From contig CBFHOH010000011.1 in the NCBI GenBank assembly GCA_965657335.1, positions 65,635 through 129,634 of the forward strand: a DNA stretch of 64,000 bases, given 5' to 3'. Each line of letters opens with the position of its first letter. The first letter of the stretch is position 1. The position numbers and the translations under genes are program-made. The notes under the pieces are model-generated. The model was not told the origin of the DNA. It saw nothing but the letters and a program-made list of their open reading frames with translations, and ran no database searches. This DNA comes from UBA4582 sp965657335. Lineage in GTDB: Bacteria > Pseudomonadota > Gammaproteobacteria > Pseudomonadales > Azotimanducaceae. Below, in pieces: positions 16,514-24,725 of this stretch.

Positions 16514-17884
16514 GTGCAACTATCTCTAAATCAAGATCAGCTTGAACCACTACTCTCGTTGCTTGCGACATCAAATCAGGAATTTAATGCGCGATTTCCT
16601 GGAGTGACAATCGAACGCCAACCAGTGCACACGGTATACGGTGGTGCCAATTTGTTCAAAGCAGGCACAACCGGCAAACTTTCAAAGCTTGCGCAAACAC
16701 ACTTTGCGACTTATGCAACAGACCACAAAGTGATGGCGGAAATGCTCGGATTACCTGCTGAGGATACGATTGGTAATGGCAGTAGCGATTCGGTTACCCA
16801 GCGAGTTTACGACAGAGTGAAAAGTAAACTCGAAACTGAAGCCGTAGAAGACCATCGGGTTGATTTCGAAGATGGTTATGGTTCTAGGGCCGACGAGGAG
16901 GAGGATGGCCATGCCGTATCTGCAGCGATAGCGATGGCCGAAGATCACAAATCCGGCGCTCTCGCCAGATCAACCGGTATCAGAATCAAGTCTTTAGCAG
17001 AGGAAACCAAACATCGTTCCCTTAGAACCCTTGATCTTTTTATATCAAAACTTGTGGCGCTCACCGATGGCGATATTCCTCAACCATTCTTGATCACACT
17101 TCCGAAAGTCACGACACCGGAACAGGTCGAGGTCGTATGTCGGTGTTTAGCACTACTGGAGCAAAAGCATGGATTGCCGTCTCACTCACTAAAACTCGAA
17201 CTGATGATAGAAACTATTCAGTCAATTGTTTCACCGACCGGCCAAATAAACATCCCAGCGCTCGTTGATGCTGGTGCCGATCGCGTGGTGACTGCAGTGC
17301 TCGGCACTTTTGATTACACCGCAAGCTGTAATATCGCCGGAAATTATCAAGATCACATGCACCCAGCAGCAGACTTCGCAAGACATATTATGCAAGTATC
17401 TCTGACCGGCACCAGGGTGACGCTGTGTGATGGCATTACGAATGTGATGCCGATTGCTCCCCATCGAGGAGACGCGCTCAGTGAGCTCGAAATCGCAGAC
17501 AACAGTGCCGTCATCGCTCATGCTTGGAAACTCCACTTTGACAATATCATGCATTCGCTGAGACTAGGCTTCTATCAAGGTTGGGACCTCAATCCTGCTC
17601 AGTTGCCGATTCGATTTGCAGCTGTATTCTACTTTTTTCTGACTGGGCTTGAGGATGCGCGCGCGCGACTCAAGGCGTTTATTGATAAGGCATCTCAGGC
17701 ATCGCTGGTAGGTAACACGTTTGACGACGCAGCAACCGGCCAGGGACTGGTCAATTTTTTTGTCAATGGCATAAGTTGTGGTGCGCTTACTGCGCAGGAT
17801 GCACTGGATGCGGGAATAACGCTGGAGGAGCTAAGGGACAGATCATTTCTCAAGATTGTTGAGAATCGATCAAAAGCGGATTAA
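16514..17884 (+). CDS. HpcH/HpaI aldolase-like protein (DUF6986 type)
   Basis: The 456-residue protein has a TIM-barrel pattern of the citrate lyase beta/HpcH/malate synthase superfamily: DFEDGYGSRADEEED (about residues 115-129), LELMIETIQSI (about 235-245), then RVVTAVLGTFDYTASCNIAG. The acidic ELMIET stretch corresponds to the metal-binding Glu region of the aldolases. Related proteins are annotated DUF6986, sometimes as phosphoenolpyruvate kinase-like; the reaction is not established. The start is taken as GTG 16514 because AGGAAA lies just upstream; a TTG at 16439 is the longer alternative and has no such site. It is followed by an acyl-CoA dehydrogenase 78 bases downstream on the same strand. 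Confidence 0.72.
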   Translation: MQLSLNQDQLEPLLSLLATSNQEFNARFPGVTIERQPVHTVYGGANLFKAGTTGKLSKLAQTHFATYATDHKVMAEMLGLPAEDTIGNGSSDSVTQRVYDRVKSKLETEAVEDHRVDFEDGYGSRADEEEDGHAVSAAIAMAEDHKSGALARSTGIRIKSLAEETKHRSLRTLDLFISKLVALTDGDIPQPFLITLPKVTTPEQVEVVCRCLALLEQKHGLPSHSLKLELMIETIQSIVSPTGQINIPALVDAGADRVVTAVLGTFDYTASCNIAGNYQDHMHPAADFARHIMQVSLTGTRVTLCDGITNVMPIAPHRGDALSELEIADNSAVIAHAWKLHFDNIMHSLRLGFYQGWDLNPAQLPIRFAAVFYFFLTGLEDARARLKAFIDKASQASLVGNTFDDAATGQGLVNFFVNGISCGALTAQDALDAGITLEELRDRSFLKIVENRSKAD

Positions 17885-17962
17885 ACCACGTGAGGTTAGA
17901 CAACCCGAAGTGAATCTTGATATATTCCGCCGATCGAAATTTAGTGGTATTGGAGACAAACG

Positions 17963-19177
17963 ATGGATATGGACTTTAGTAGCGAAGACTTTGAATTTCA
18001 AAAAGAAGTCAGAGATTGGATCGCAGAAAATTATCCAAAAGAAATGCATGACCGTCATGCCAAAAGCGCCAATGGACATCTGACCAAAGACGATCATGTC
18101 TACTGGCAAAAAGCGCTTCACTCGAAAGGGTGGGCTGGGCTTAACTGGCCCAAAGAATACGGTGGTCCAGAGTTTTCTCATACCCAGCGATATCTGTTTG
18201 ATTTAGAAATGGCAGCAGCAGGCACTCCAGGCATTATGCCCTTTGGCCAATCTATGGTCGCTCCGGTCATCATGAAATATGGCACGCAGGCACAAAAGGA
18301 CAAATATTTGCCCGATATTTTGGCGAGTAACCAGTGGTGGTGCCAGGGCTATTCTGAGCCCGGCGCCGGTTCAGATCTCGCTTCTCTGCGCACCAAAGCC
18401 GAGCGTGATGGTGATTACTACGTCGTTAATGGTTCTAAAACGTGGAATACACTTGGTCAGTATGCCGATATGATTTTCTGTTTGGTGAGAACGAGCGATG
18501 ATGACATCCGCCAGATGGGTATTTCGTTCCTGTTAATTGACATGGCAACTCCGGGCATTGAAGTTCAGCCAATTGTGACCATCGATGGTCCGGCAAAGGG
18601 ATTTCAGGAAATTAACATGGTCCATTTTAACGACGTTAGGGTGCCCGTCGAAAACCTCATCGGTGAGGAAGGGAAGGGGTGGACCTATGCAAAATATTTG
18701 CTCGAGTTTGAGCGAGGCAATGCATATTCACACGGGCTCAAAGCGAGTCTTGCCGGCCTCAAACAAGTTGCTACAGCGGAAAAAAGCGGTGATGGTCAAA
18801 CGCTGAGTGAAGATCCTGCATTTCAGGCGAAGATAGCCGAAGCCGAGATTGCAATTTCTGCGCTTGAATTCACGGAACTACGGATTTTGAGCAGTCTGAG
18901 CACGGGCAAAAACGTCGGACCCGAGTCCTCGCTTCTGAAGTGTCGCGGTAGTGAGTTACAGCAAAATCTGACAGAACTTTACTGCGAAGCCGTGGGTAAT
19001 TATGCAGCCCCGTTTGATAATTCCGGGCCTGTTAAAGGCTTAAATGTTGAGCCGATCGGCCCCGAATACGCAGCTGTCGCAGCGCCAGCCTATTTCAACA
19101 CTCGCAAAGTTTCAATTTACGCCGGCTCCAATGAGATTCAGCGCAATATCATGGCTAAAGCAGTTTTAGGACTATAG
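17963..19177 (+). CDS. Acyl-CoA dehydrogenase family protein
   Basis: The 404-residue flavoprotein follows the acyl-CoA dehydrogenase plan: helical N-domain, CQGYSEPGAGSDLASLRT (FAD/substrate loop, about residues 128-145), YYVVNGSKTWNT, beta barrel, and a C-terminal domain ending in STYAGSNEIQR-like ISIYAGSNEIQRNIM. The SEPGAGSD loop and SNEIQ terminus are diagnostic. It would introduce the alpha-beta double bond in an acyl-CoA, passing electrons to ETF. Substrate length cannot be predicted. The ATG has GGAGACA upstream. It follows the aldolase-like gene and may be cotranscribed with it. Confidence 0.92.
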   Translation: MDMDFSSEDFEFQKEVRDWIAENYPKEMHDRHAKSANGHLTKDDHVYWQKALHSKGWAGLNWPKEYGGPEFSHTQRYLFDLEMAAAGTPGIMPFGQSMVAPVIMKYGTQAQKDKYLPDILASNQWWCQGYSEPGAGSDLASLRTKAERDGDYYVVNGSKTWNTLGQYADMIFCLVRTSDDDIRQMGISFLLIDMATPGIEVQPIVTIDGPAKGFQEINMVHFNDVRVPVENLIGEEGKGWTYAKYLLEFERGNAYSHGLKASLAGLKQVATAEKSGDGQTLSEDPAFQAKIAEAEIAISALEFTELRILSSLSTGKNVGPESSLLKCRGSELQQNLTELYCEAVGNYAAPFDNSGPVKGLNVEPIGPEYAAVAAPAYFNTRKVSIYAGSNEIQRNIMAKAVLGL

Positions 19178-19365
19178 TACGCTTGAAGAAAGGGGCGTCT
19201 GGGGTATCTGACTTCGGCTAAGGTTGGGAGTTCGATCAATTGACCGTTCGTCCCTGACGCTCTGTGGCTGATGCCCTCATCCTGCTAATTGTTCCTCATC
19301 AATCGTTTGTTGTTCTTGGCTTTTTCTTGGCAGGTGGTGCGGCTTTAAGGATGGCATTTACGTAT

Positions 19366-20247
19366 TCAACTGATGATTCTGGCCTTGTCAGAAATAGGTT
19401 GCAACATCCGTGGTGAATTGTCATCTTCAGCAGATGCAGGTGGCGTTTCCGTTTGATTGCGTTTGGGCACAGCAATGGGTGGCCGGGCAGGCTGCGTTAA
19501 TGCTCTCGCGATGACATCTGATATCCCAAGCATCTTGAGGATTGCTCGAGTTGCATCATCGATTGTCTGGGTTTCCAAATTGCCTAATCTGATTTCACGG
19601 TTGGTATGTTGCACCATCGCGAGAATAAGGCTTTGGGTAAAAGGGATATTCTCCACCTTAAATCGGCCGGCAGCGACGCCACGTTCGATATCTTGGTAAC
19701 ATTGATCCGCATCTTGATGTAAAAAATACTTATCGCTCAGGCAAGTCACTGACAAAAATCGGTTCCAGGTTTCGTGATTCTGGGCGCGTTCGAAACAGTG
19801 GTTAAGTGTGACCGCAACGATCATAGCCGGGTCTGTGAGCGGCGCACGAATGCTATCGAGCTCCTTGATAAAGTCTGCCAACATGCCCTCGGCAATGGCT
19901 TCGAATACTTTGTGCTTACTCTCGAAGTAGTTATAAAACGTACCAGAGCAGACGTTTGCGCAAAGTGTAATGTCCTGAATTGTGATTTTTTCTTTTCCTT
20001 GCTCCATGATCAGCGATTGAGTCGCATCAATGAGCGCGGCACGAGTTGCTGCTCGCTTGTACCGTTTCTCGTGAATAACGTCGAGCGATTTTCCAGCGTC
20101 GGGGCTTTCTGATTCGGCACCTTCGAAAGGCATGAATTCGGCTTCTTTGTCTTTGGCTTTATCCTCAACTAAGGCATCATCACTGAGTGTGTTGTAGTTG
20201 ATTATTGACGACGGGTTTTGATCTTTTGCAGAATGCTTGTCGATCAT
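19366..20247 (-). CDS. TetR/AcrR-family transcriptional regulator
   Basis: The 293-residue protein has a TetR helix-turn-helix at about residues 64-113 (RAALIDATQSLIMEQGKEKITIQDI then CSGTFYNYFESKHKVFEAI). It is longer than usual because of about 58 acidic, probably disordered residues before the DNA-binding domain and a Pro/Asp/Ser-rich tail. It is divergent from an acyl-CoA dehydrogenase (20596) and downstream of another, so control of acyl-CoA catabolism is the likely role, with an acyl-CoA or fatty acid as possible ligand. After its stop the next frame stays open for a coding-like 41-codon stretch ending at 19299, which hints at a frameshifted C-terminus. Confidence 0.85.
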   Translation of the reverse strand: MIDKHSAKDQNPSSIINYNTLSDDALVEDKAKDKEAEFMPFEGAESESPDAGKSLDVIHEKRYKRAATRAALIDATQSLIMEQGKEKITIQDITLCANVCSGTFYNYFESKHKVFEAIAEGMLADFIKELDSIRAPLTDPAMIVAVTLNHCFERAQNHETWNRFLSVTCLSDKYFLHQDADQCYQDIERGVAAGRFKVENIPFTQSLILAMVQHTNREIRLGNLETQTIDDATRAILKMLGISDVIARALTQPARPPIAVPKRNQTETPPASAEDDNSPRMLQPISDKARIIS

Positions 20248-20595
20248 AGAAGTAATCCGTTAAGCGGCTCGCCGCTATTGTGCTAGTTTGCTACAGTTCA
20301 TCTGCGATCTGTGTTCAGCTAACCAATTCGGACAATCGCTTGTAGCGATAATCCGGCCGAACTTCAGGTTTTCGCGCTGCAGTTCTTTTTTGTTATCCCC
20401 AAGGCTAGCAATTAAACCTGCTAGAAGACTGAATAGATAATGGAAATCGTACAAAATATGCTCTATGACATGTTTGTTTGGGTTTATTTTGATGATTAAC
20501 GACTGAATTGGCCAAAAAATGCCATTACGACGGGTAATCGCGCATGAACGAAACATCAGTAATTCGTTAAATCAAGAGAATTGAAAGGAATACAA
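20248..20595. other. Divergent promoter region, TetR gene / acyl-CoA dehydrogenase gene
   Basis: The 348-base gap contains two inverted repeats: AGCGGC-TC-GCCGCT (20263-20276), 16 bases before the TetR start, and ATCGCT-TGT-AGCGAT (20335-20349). Either could be the autoregulatory operator. A leftward frame of 93 codons (20275-20556) starts with ATG but has no family resemblance and is not called. Confidence 0.4.
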
Positions 20596-21756
20596 GTGGA
20601 TAGCAACGAACAATTAAGCGAAATCAGAAACGCTGTGCAAAAAGTCTGTGATAATTTTGACGATGATTATTGGGCAGAAAAGGATCGCTCCGGTAGTTTC
20701 CCCGAGGAGTTTGTTGCGGCAATCACGGAGGGCGGTTGGCTGGGCATTGCGATGCCAACAGAATACGGTGGCGCCGGACTCGGCATTACGGAAGCTGTCG
20801 TACTTGCTCATACGATTGCGCGTAGCGGCGCAGGTATGAGCGGTGCTTCAGCCGTGCATCTTAATTTGTTCGGGCCAAACCCGATCGTTGTTTTTGGAAA
20901 TGAGGAGCAAAAATCGAGATTTTTGCCGCCGCTAATCAAGGGTCACGATCGAGCCTGTTTCGGCGTCACTGAGCCGGATGCGGGTTTGAACACGACTAGG
21001 CTGAGTACACGCGCGGTCCGAGATGGGGATAACTACGTGATAAACGGCCGGAAAATGTGGACGACGACAGCGCAAACAGCCTCCAAAATCTTGCTTATTG
21101 TGCGGACTACCGATCTCGAAGATTGTAAAAAACCAACAGATGGTTTAAGTCTCTTTTATACGGACCTTGACCGAAGCGCGATTGAAGTCCGTAAGATACC
21201 AAAAATGGGGCGGGAAGCTGTTGATTCGAATGCTTTGTTTATCGATGACCTAGTGGTGCCGGCAGCTAATCGAATTGGGGAAGAGGGTGCTGGATGGAAA
21301 TATCTGTTGCACGGTCTCAATCCAGAAAGGATTCTAATTGCGGCGGAAGCAGTCGGGCTAGGACAGCTGGCGCTCGACCGGGCATCACAATACGCAAAGG
21401 CACGCGTTGTTTTCGACCGATCAATCGGCAAGAACCAAGCAATACAACATCCACTTGCGGTGAATTGGATGGAATTGGAAGCTGCTCAATTAATGGTTAA
21501 TCATGCTGCTGCACTCTACGACGCGGGTAAACCATGTGGTGCAGAGGCGAACTCAGCAAAATTTCTTGCAGCAGAAGCAGGACATAAAGCTTGTCAACGC
21601 GCAGTGCTTACGCATGGTGGTATGGGATACGCAAAGGAATACCATGTGGAGCGGTACTTACGAGAAATCATGATCCCGGTCATCGCACCGATCAGCCAGG
21701 AGCTGATCAAATCATTTATCGCTGAACAGGTACTAGGGCAGGAAAAAAGTTACTAA
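20596..21756 (+). CDS. Acyl-CoA dehydrogenase family protein
   Basis: The 386-residue protein carries the family landmarks: GGWLGIAMPTEYGGAGLG (about residues 45-62), CFGVTEPDAGLNTTRL, GRKMWTTTAQTASKI and a C-terminal HGGMGYAKEYHVERYLRE. The last is the region that holds the FAD and catalytic contacts. GLNTTRL replaces the usual GSDxxxL. It should oxidise an acyl-CoA and feed electrons to ETF. The start is GTG 20596, chosen because AAAGGA lies six bases upstream; the frame could extend to TTG 20581. It is divergent from the TetR gene, which is the likely regulator. Confidence 0.92.
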   Translation: MDSNEQLSEIRNAVQKVCDNFDDDYWAEKDRSGSFPEEFVAAITEGGWLGIAMPTEYGGAGLGITEAVVLAHTIARSGAGMSGASAVHLNLFGPNPIVVFGNEEQKSRFLPPLIKGHDRACFGVTEPDAGLNTTRLSTRAVRDGDNYVINGRKMWTTTAQTASKILLIVRTTDLEDCKKPTDGLSLFYTDLDRSAIEVRKIPKMGREAVDSNALFIDDLVVPAANRIGEEGAGWKYLLHGLNPERILIAAEAVGLGQLALDRASQYAKARVVFDRSIGKNQAIQHPLAVNWMELEAAQLMVNHAAALYDAGKPCGAEANSAKFLAAEAGHKACQRAVLTHGGMGYAKEYHVERYLREIMIPVIAPISQELIKSFIAEQVLGQEKSY

Positions 21757-21959
21757 CGACAACGCTCGCGTGCACGATTTGCTACCTTTATGCTCTTTGG
21801 TTTTACCAGTCGAGAGGTTTTGGCAAATCGTCGTGAGCTGAACTGTGCCAACTAAGATCAACAGTGCCAATATTTTTTGGAGTAGGGCATTGGTACTGAA
21901 TGTTTCAGCATGCGAACACTAACAACTTGCGTAGCGGGTTATTCAAGCAGCATTTCAGA
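21757..21959. other. Convergent intergenic region with a long-range inverted repeat
   Basis: ACGATTTGC (21774-21782) is the exact complement of GCAAATCGT (21823-21831), with 40 bases between, in the space between two converging genes. It could act as a bidirectional, rho-dependent or processing-type 3' structure. No T tract follows on either strand. Confidence 0.35.
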
Positions 21960-22508
21960 CTATTCTAGGTCCGAGTCGGAGGATCGATAGATATCAATAT
22001 GCTTCTGCCTAGATCTTTCCGCTTTCGATTGCAGCTTCTCAAGAATGCCGTCCGTACTTTGTTTTAATTCGCTTATAACTCCGCCTTTTTTGTACTCACT
22101 GAGTATTAACGATTCAAGCTTTCTGACGTAGTCATCCGAAGTCCTTGATCTTGTATTTTCGGTATCTATCGCAACCAAGGAAGTGTCTTCATCCGTCTCG
22201 GTCAAATCAGTTTGAGTAGTCGAGTTTGCATGCTTGTCGCCAAACAGATTGATAAATTTGTCGGTATCACGGCCGAATCGCATCAGGCGCTCAAAATATT
22301 TTTCAGGCTGATCTCTTTGCACCACGATGCCATACAACACAAATCCAATAGATACAGGGCTTAGCAAGAGGTCCCGTAAACCATCCATTGCCAGCTTAAA
22401 TTGAAATGCAATCAACCGGCCAAGCAGGGACCAGTGTGTATTCGGCTCCGTGTTGCCCTGGCCGGATTGAAACTCAGCGCCAGCGTTGTCCTGGTTACGA
22501 TCGCTCAT
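21960..22508 (-). CDS. Conserved hypothetical membrane-associated protein
   Basis: The 182-residue protein has a Gln/Asn-rich N-terminus, then LLGRLIAFQFKLAMDGLRDLLLSPVSIGFVLYGIV (about residues 28-62) with an amphipathic helix and one membrane segment. DQPEKYFERLMRFGRDTDKFINLFG follows, then a polar, probably disordered and coiled tail. I recall proteins with this SLLGR...DGLRDLLLSPVS...YFxRLxRxGRxTDxxINLFG pattern in other gammaproteobacteria, but no function. It would sit on the inner face of the membrane. The ATG has AAAGGCGG upstream, and a perfect palindrome lies about 130 bases before it. Confidence 0.7.
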   Translation of the reverse strand: MSDRNQDNAGAEFQSGQGNTEPNTHWSLLGRLIAFQFKLAMDGLRDLLLSPVSIGFVLYGIVVQRDQPEKYFERLMRFGRDTDKFINLFGDKHANSTTQTDLTETDEDTSLVAIDTENTRSRTSDDYVRKLESLILSEYKKGGVISELKQSTDGILEKLQSKAERSRQKHIDIYRSSDSDLE

Positions 22509-22821
22509 TTAACCGCCTTTGGTGTATATCTCAATCAAGATGAGATGGTGTTAATAAAATAAACGAAGCTATGATAGCGCGCTTACGCGTCCATGCTTTA
22601 GTAAAATCCACATGACGAGCTGATAATGACGCAAGCTGCAAAATCAAAGGTCTTTGATTTTGTGCTTACCGCGTTGATCGCCAATGAATCACATCAACGC
22701 AGATGGATTTGCTAGGCAAGTTGACACTGAGTTACGCGACTGATGTGTTTGCGATAGAGCTGAGATAGATTATGGCGGGCGGGCAGCGAGAAGAGGGCAT
22801 CTTCATCGTTCTCTTATCAAG
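22509..22821. other. Intergenic region with a perfect 11-bp inverted repeat
   Basis: This 313-base gap between mnmH (upstream on the minus strand) and the hypothetical gene contains the palindrome at 22639-22662, described separately. It is otherwise AT-rich on the side near 22550 (TTAATAAAATAAACG). No open frame or RNA gene is supported. Confidence 0.5.
22639..22662. repeat. Perfect inverted repeat CAAAATCAAAG-GT-CTTTGATTTTG
   Basis: Arms of 11 bases (22639-22649 and 22652-22662) with a two-base centre are exactly complementary, and AAGC (22633-22636) / GCTT (22664-22667) extend the pairing after small bulges. It lies 130 bases upstream of the hypothetical gene at 22508 and 160 bases after mnmH. 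A dimeric regulator site or RNA hairpin are both possible. No T tract supports a terminator. Confidence 0.6.
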
Positions 22822-23880
22822 CTACTGGGCATATTTTAAGAGCGCATCCTGCGTACCAGCATCAATTATTCTCGACTGTTTCTTTGACAGCTGATATTCG
22901 TACATAGGGTCATAATATTCTTCGAGCAAGACACGTATCCAAGCGTTATGCGCAGAGAAATCGCCGGTTTTTTGTATCTGAAAGCCAACATCCATCAAAT
23001 TCTCGAGGCTTTTGTGTCTTTCGGAGCCAAGTCGTTTTTTAATTGCGCTGAGCGCGTTATAAAAAATCGCTTCTAACGCGTCTTGCGCCTCGCTAACCGA
23101 GCGGCTTTGCGCTTCCAAAGCCTGATACTGTTCGATCAGATATTCTCTATTAATACGTGCGACTCGATGCTCGATATCGTCTTCGAGCAGGACAATAGGC
23201 GCCTCAGCCATTGCCTTCTGAAGCGGCAGAGGCAAATTAATCCGTCCGATGAGGCGACTTTCATCTTCAATCAGTACAGGACCGGCAGTTAACTTGAGGA
23301 AATCTAAGGCGACCTCATTTTCAAAGTCGATTTGGGCCGGTTGATCGGTTAATTGCTTCCCGAATGCTGAGCCTCTGTGATTAGCGCGGTGTTCGAGGTC
23401 AACCTTATTGGACACACGGTTTAGGAACTCTGTTTTACCTGTCCCTGTTTTACCGGCAACGACGACCAATTCAGGCAGGTTTTCAAACACTGCCAGCAAG
23501 CTTTGTCTGAGCGCTTTATATCCGCCTTCGATTTTAGTGATTTCGATGCCACGGTCCATTAGCCATTGCTGAGCCAACGTCGATCGAAGTCCGCCACGAA
23601 AGCAATACAGCTGTGCATCAGGATGATGACTGATGAATTCGCTCCAGCTGTCGATTCTACCTTTGCGTATGGCACCAGAAACCAACTGATGTCCAAGTGC
23701 TTCAGCGGCCGTAGGACCATCATGTTTGTAACAAATGCCGACACGTTCTCGTTCATGGTCATTGAGAATCGGCATGTTGACGGCGGAAGGAAAAGAACCC
23801 GCTTTAAACTCGATCTCCGCGCGAACATCAATTAACGGAACACCTGACATCAATACGGTTTGTAGCGGTGTGGGTTTCAC
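22822..23880 (-). CDS. mnmH: tRNA 2-selenouridine synthase
   Basis: The 352-residue protein joins a rhodanese domain (about residues 5-125, catalytic Cys 93 in LYCFRGGLRS) to a P-loop domain (VVAGKTGTGKTE, about 140-151), the unique architecture of MnmH (SelU/YbbB). It converts 2-thiouridine at wobble position 34 of tRNA-Lys, Glu and Gln to 2-selenouridine, using selenophosphate from SelD. Its presence implies selD in the genome and so supports selenocysteine use in the redoxin at 5.2-5.9 kb. The start is GTG at 23880; the usual N-terminus VPLIDVRAEIEF follows within 25 residues, so this start fits the family although its ribosome site is weak. Confidence 0.95.
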   Translation of the reverse strand: MKPTPLQTVLMSGVPLIDVRAEIEFKAGSFPSAVNMPILNDHERERVGICYKHDGPTAAEALGHQLVSGAIRKGRIDSWSEFISHHPDAQLYCFRGGLRSTLAQQWLMDRGIEITKIEGGYKALRQSLLAVFENLPELVVVAGKTGTGKTEFLNRVSNKVDLEHRANHRGSAFGKQLTDQPAQIDFENEVALDFLKLTAGPVLIEDESRLIGRINLPLPLQKAMAEAPIVLLEDDIEHRVARINREYLIEQYQALEAQSRSVSEAQDALEAIFYNALSAIKKRLGSERHKSLENLMDVGFQIQKTGDFSAHNAWIRVLLEEYYDPMYEYQLSKKQSRIIDAGTQDALLKYAQ

Positions 23881-24346
23881 TCAGAGTTTGTCCGTGGGTT
23901 GATTCAAAAGCGTGCTGTGGATTATCGCATGTTGCCTTGAGGCAGGGCGAACCTAATTGTGGACACGATGATGTGCACCGATTAGCTGTCGGATAACAGG
24001 GATGCCGAGATTCTATGGATATCTGTAAGCGTTTCATAATTTAACATAATATATATTATACGCATATTAGCGTAAAGTTAACGTTGAGCAGTGATGCGAA
24101 AGTAAGTATCGACCCAATGTAAAAAATATAGACGCACGCGCAAACTGCAAATTGCGATCATTTGACGCAAACTGCAAATGCAAACTGCAATGACTATCGC
24201 TGATAAGTTTGTGTCGAACCTCGTTTCAATAACGAAGGCTCTTGCATGCATTGTCTTGAGTAACTCAGTATACTTTCGGTCGTCCGCTTTGGTCTTATAC
24301 CGACCTGTGTGATCCACGAAATCAGAAATTATTAAAGGTGATACAT
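23881..24346. other. Divergent intergenic region with repeats
   Basis: This 466-base gap separates mnmH from the zinc ribbon gene. It has an AT-rich stretch with TACGC-ATATTA-GCGTA (24059-24074), then three copies of GCAAACTGCAA (24140-24190). No protein gene is visible on either strand; frames up to about 80 codons here lack any family likeness. Confidence 0.5.
24140..24190. repeat. Three direct repeats of GCAAACTGCAA
   Basis: Exact copies start at 24140, 24167 and 24180. Flanking bases extend copy 1 and 2 to CGCAAACTGCAAAT. Steps are 27 and 13 bases, so the second and third lie on nearly the same face spacing as one and a quarter helical turns. They could be operator half-sites for either divergent gene or a short degenerate tandem array. 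Confidence 0.6.
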
Positions 24347-24721
24347 ATGGAATGCCCTAAATGCCAGTCAGCAATGGAAGAAGTTACTTACGGTCGCAAC
24401 ATGGTCATAGACCGCTGTACAAACTGCAAAGGTATTTGGTTTGACGCTGGCGAAGCAGAAACGCTGAAAGGTAAATGGATGTCGGAATTTGTAGACAGCG
24501 GTGATCCCGAAGTCGGAAAAGAATACAACAAGATCGAAGACGTTGATTGTCCGCGATGTGGCAAACGCATGAAGAAAGTTGCTGATCCAAAGCAGCCTCA
24601 CATTTGGTACGAGGCCTGCGAAGAACACGGCATGTATTTCGATGCCGGAGAATTTACAGATTACAAATACGAAACTTTGATGGATAAATTTCGTGATTTG
24701 CTGACCGGCAACAGAGGCTAG
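24347..24721 (+). CDS. TFIIB-type zinc ribbon protein
   Basis: The 124-residue protein is built of two zinc ribbon units. The first has CPKC (C3, C6) and CTNC (C24, C27) followed by KGIWFDAGE. The second has CPRC near residue 67 and CEEHGMYFDAGE near 93. The repeated GxWFDAGE ending is typical of the zf-TFIIB family of small bacterial proteins, which bind zinc and have no established role. ATG 24347 is chosen because AAAGG lies eight bases upstream; a GTG at 24338 is inside that site. The stop lies five bases before the xthA start, so the two genes form an operon. Confidence 0.85.
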   Translation: MECPKCQSAMEEVTYGRNMVIDRCTNCKGIWFDAGEAETLKGKWMSEFVDSGDPEVGKEYNKIEDVDCPRCGKRMKKVADPKQPHIWYEACEEHGMYFDAGEFTDYKYETLMDKFRDLLTGNRG

Positions 24722-24725
24722 TTTG

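Noticed and set aside
20275..20556. 93-codon leftward frame in the TetR/acyl-CoA dehydrogenase gap
   Set aside because: Chance frame in an AT-rich promoter region with no recognisable domains.
24041..24074. AT-rich palindromic stretch upstream of mnmH
   Set aside because: ATAATATATATTAT is low-complexity and expected in a promoter; not enough to call a specific site.
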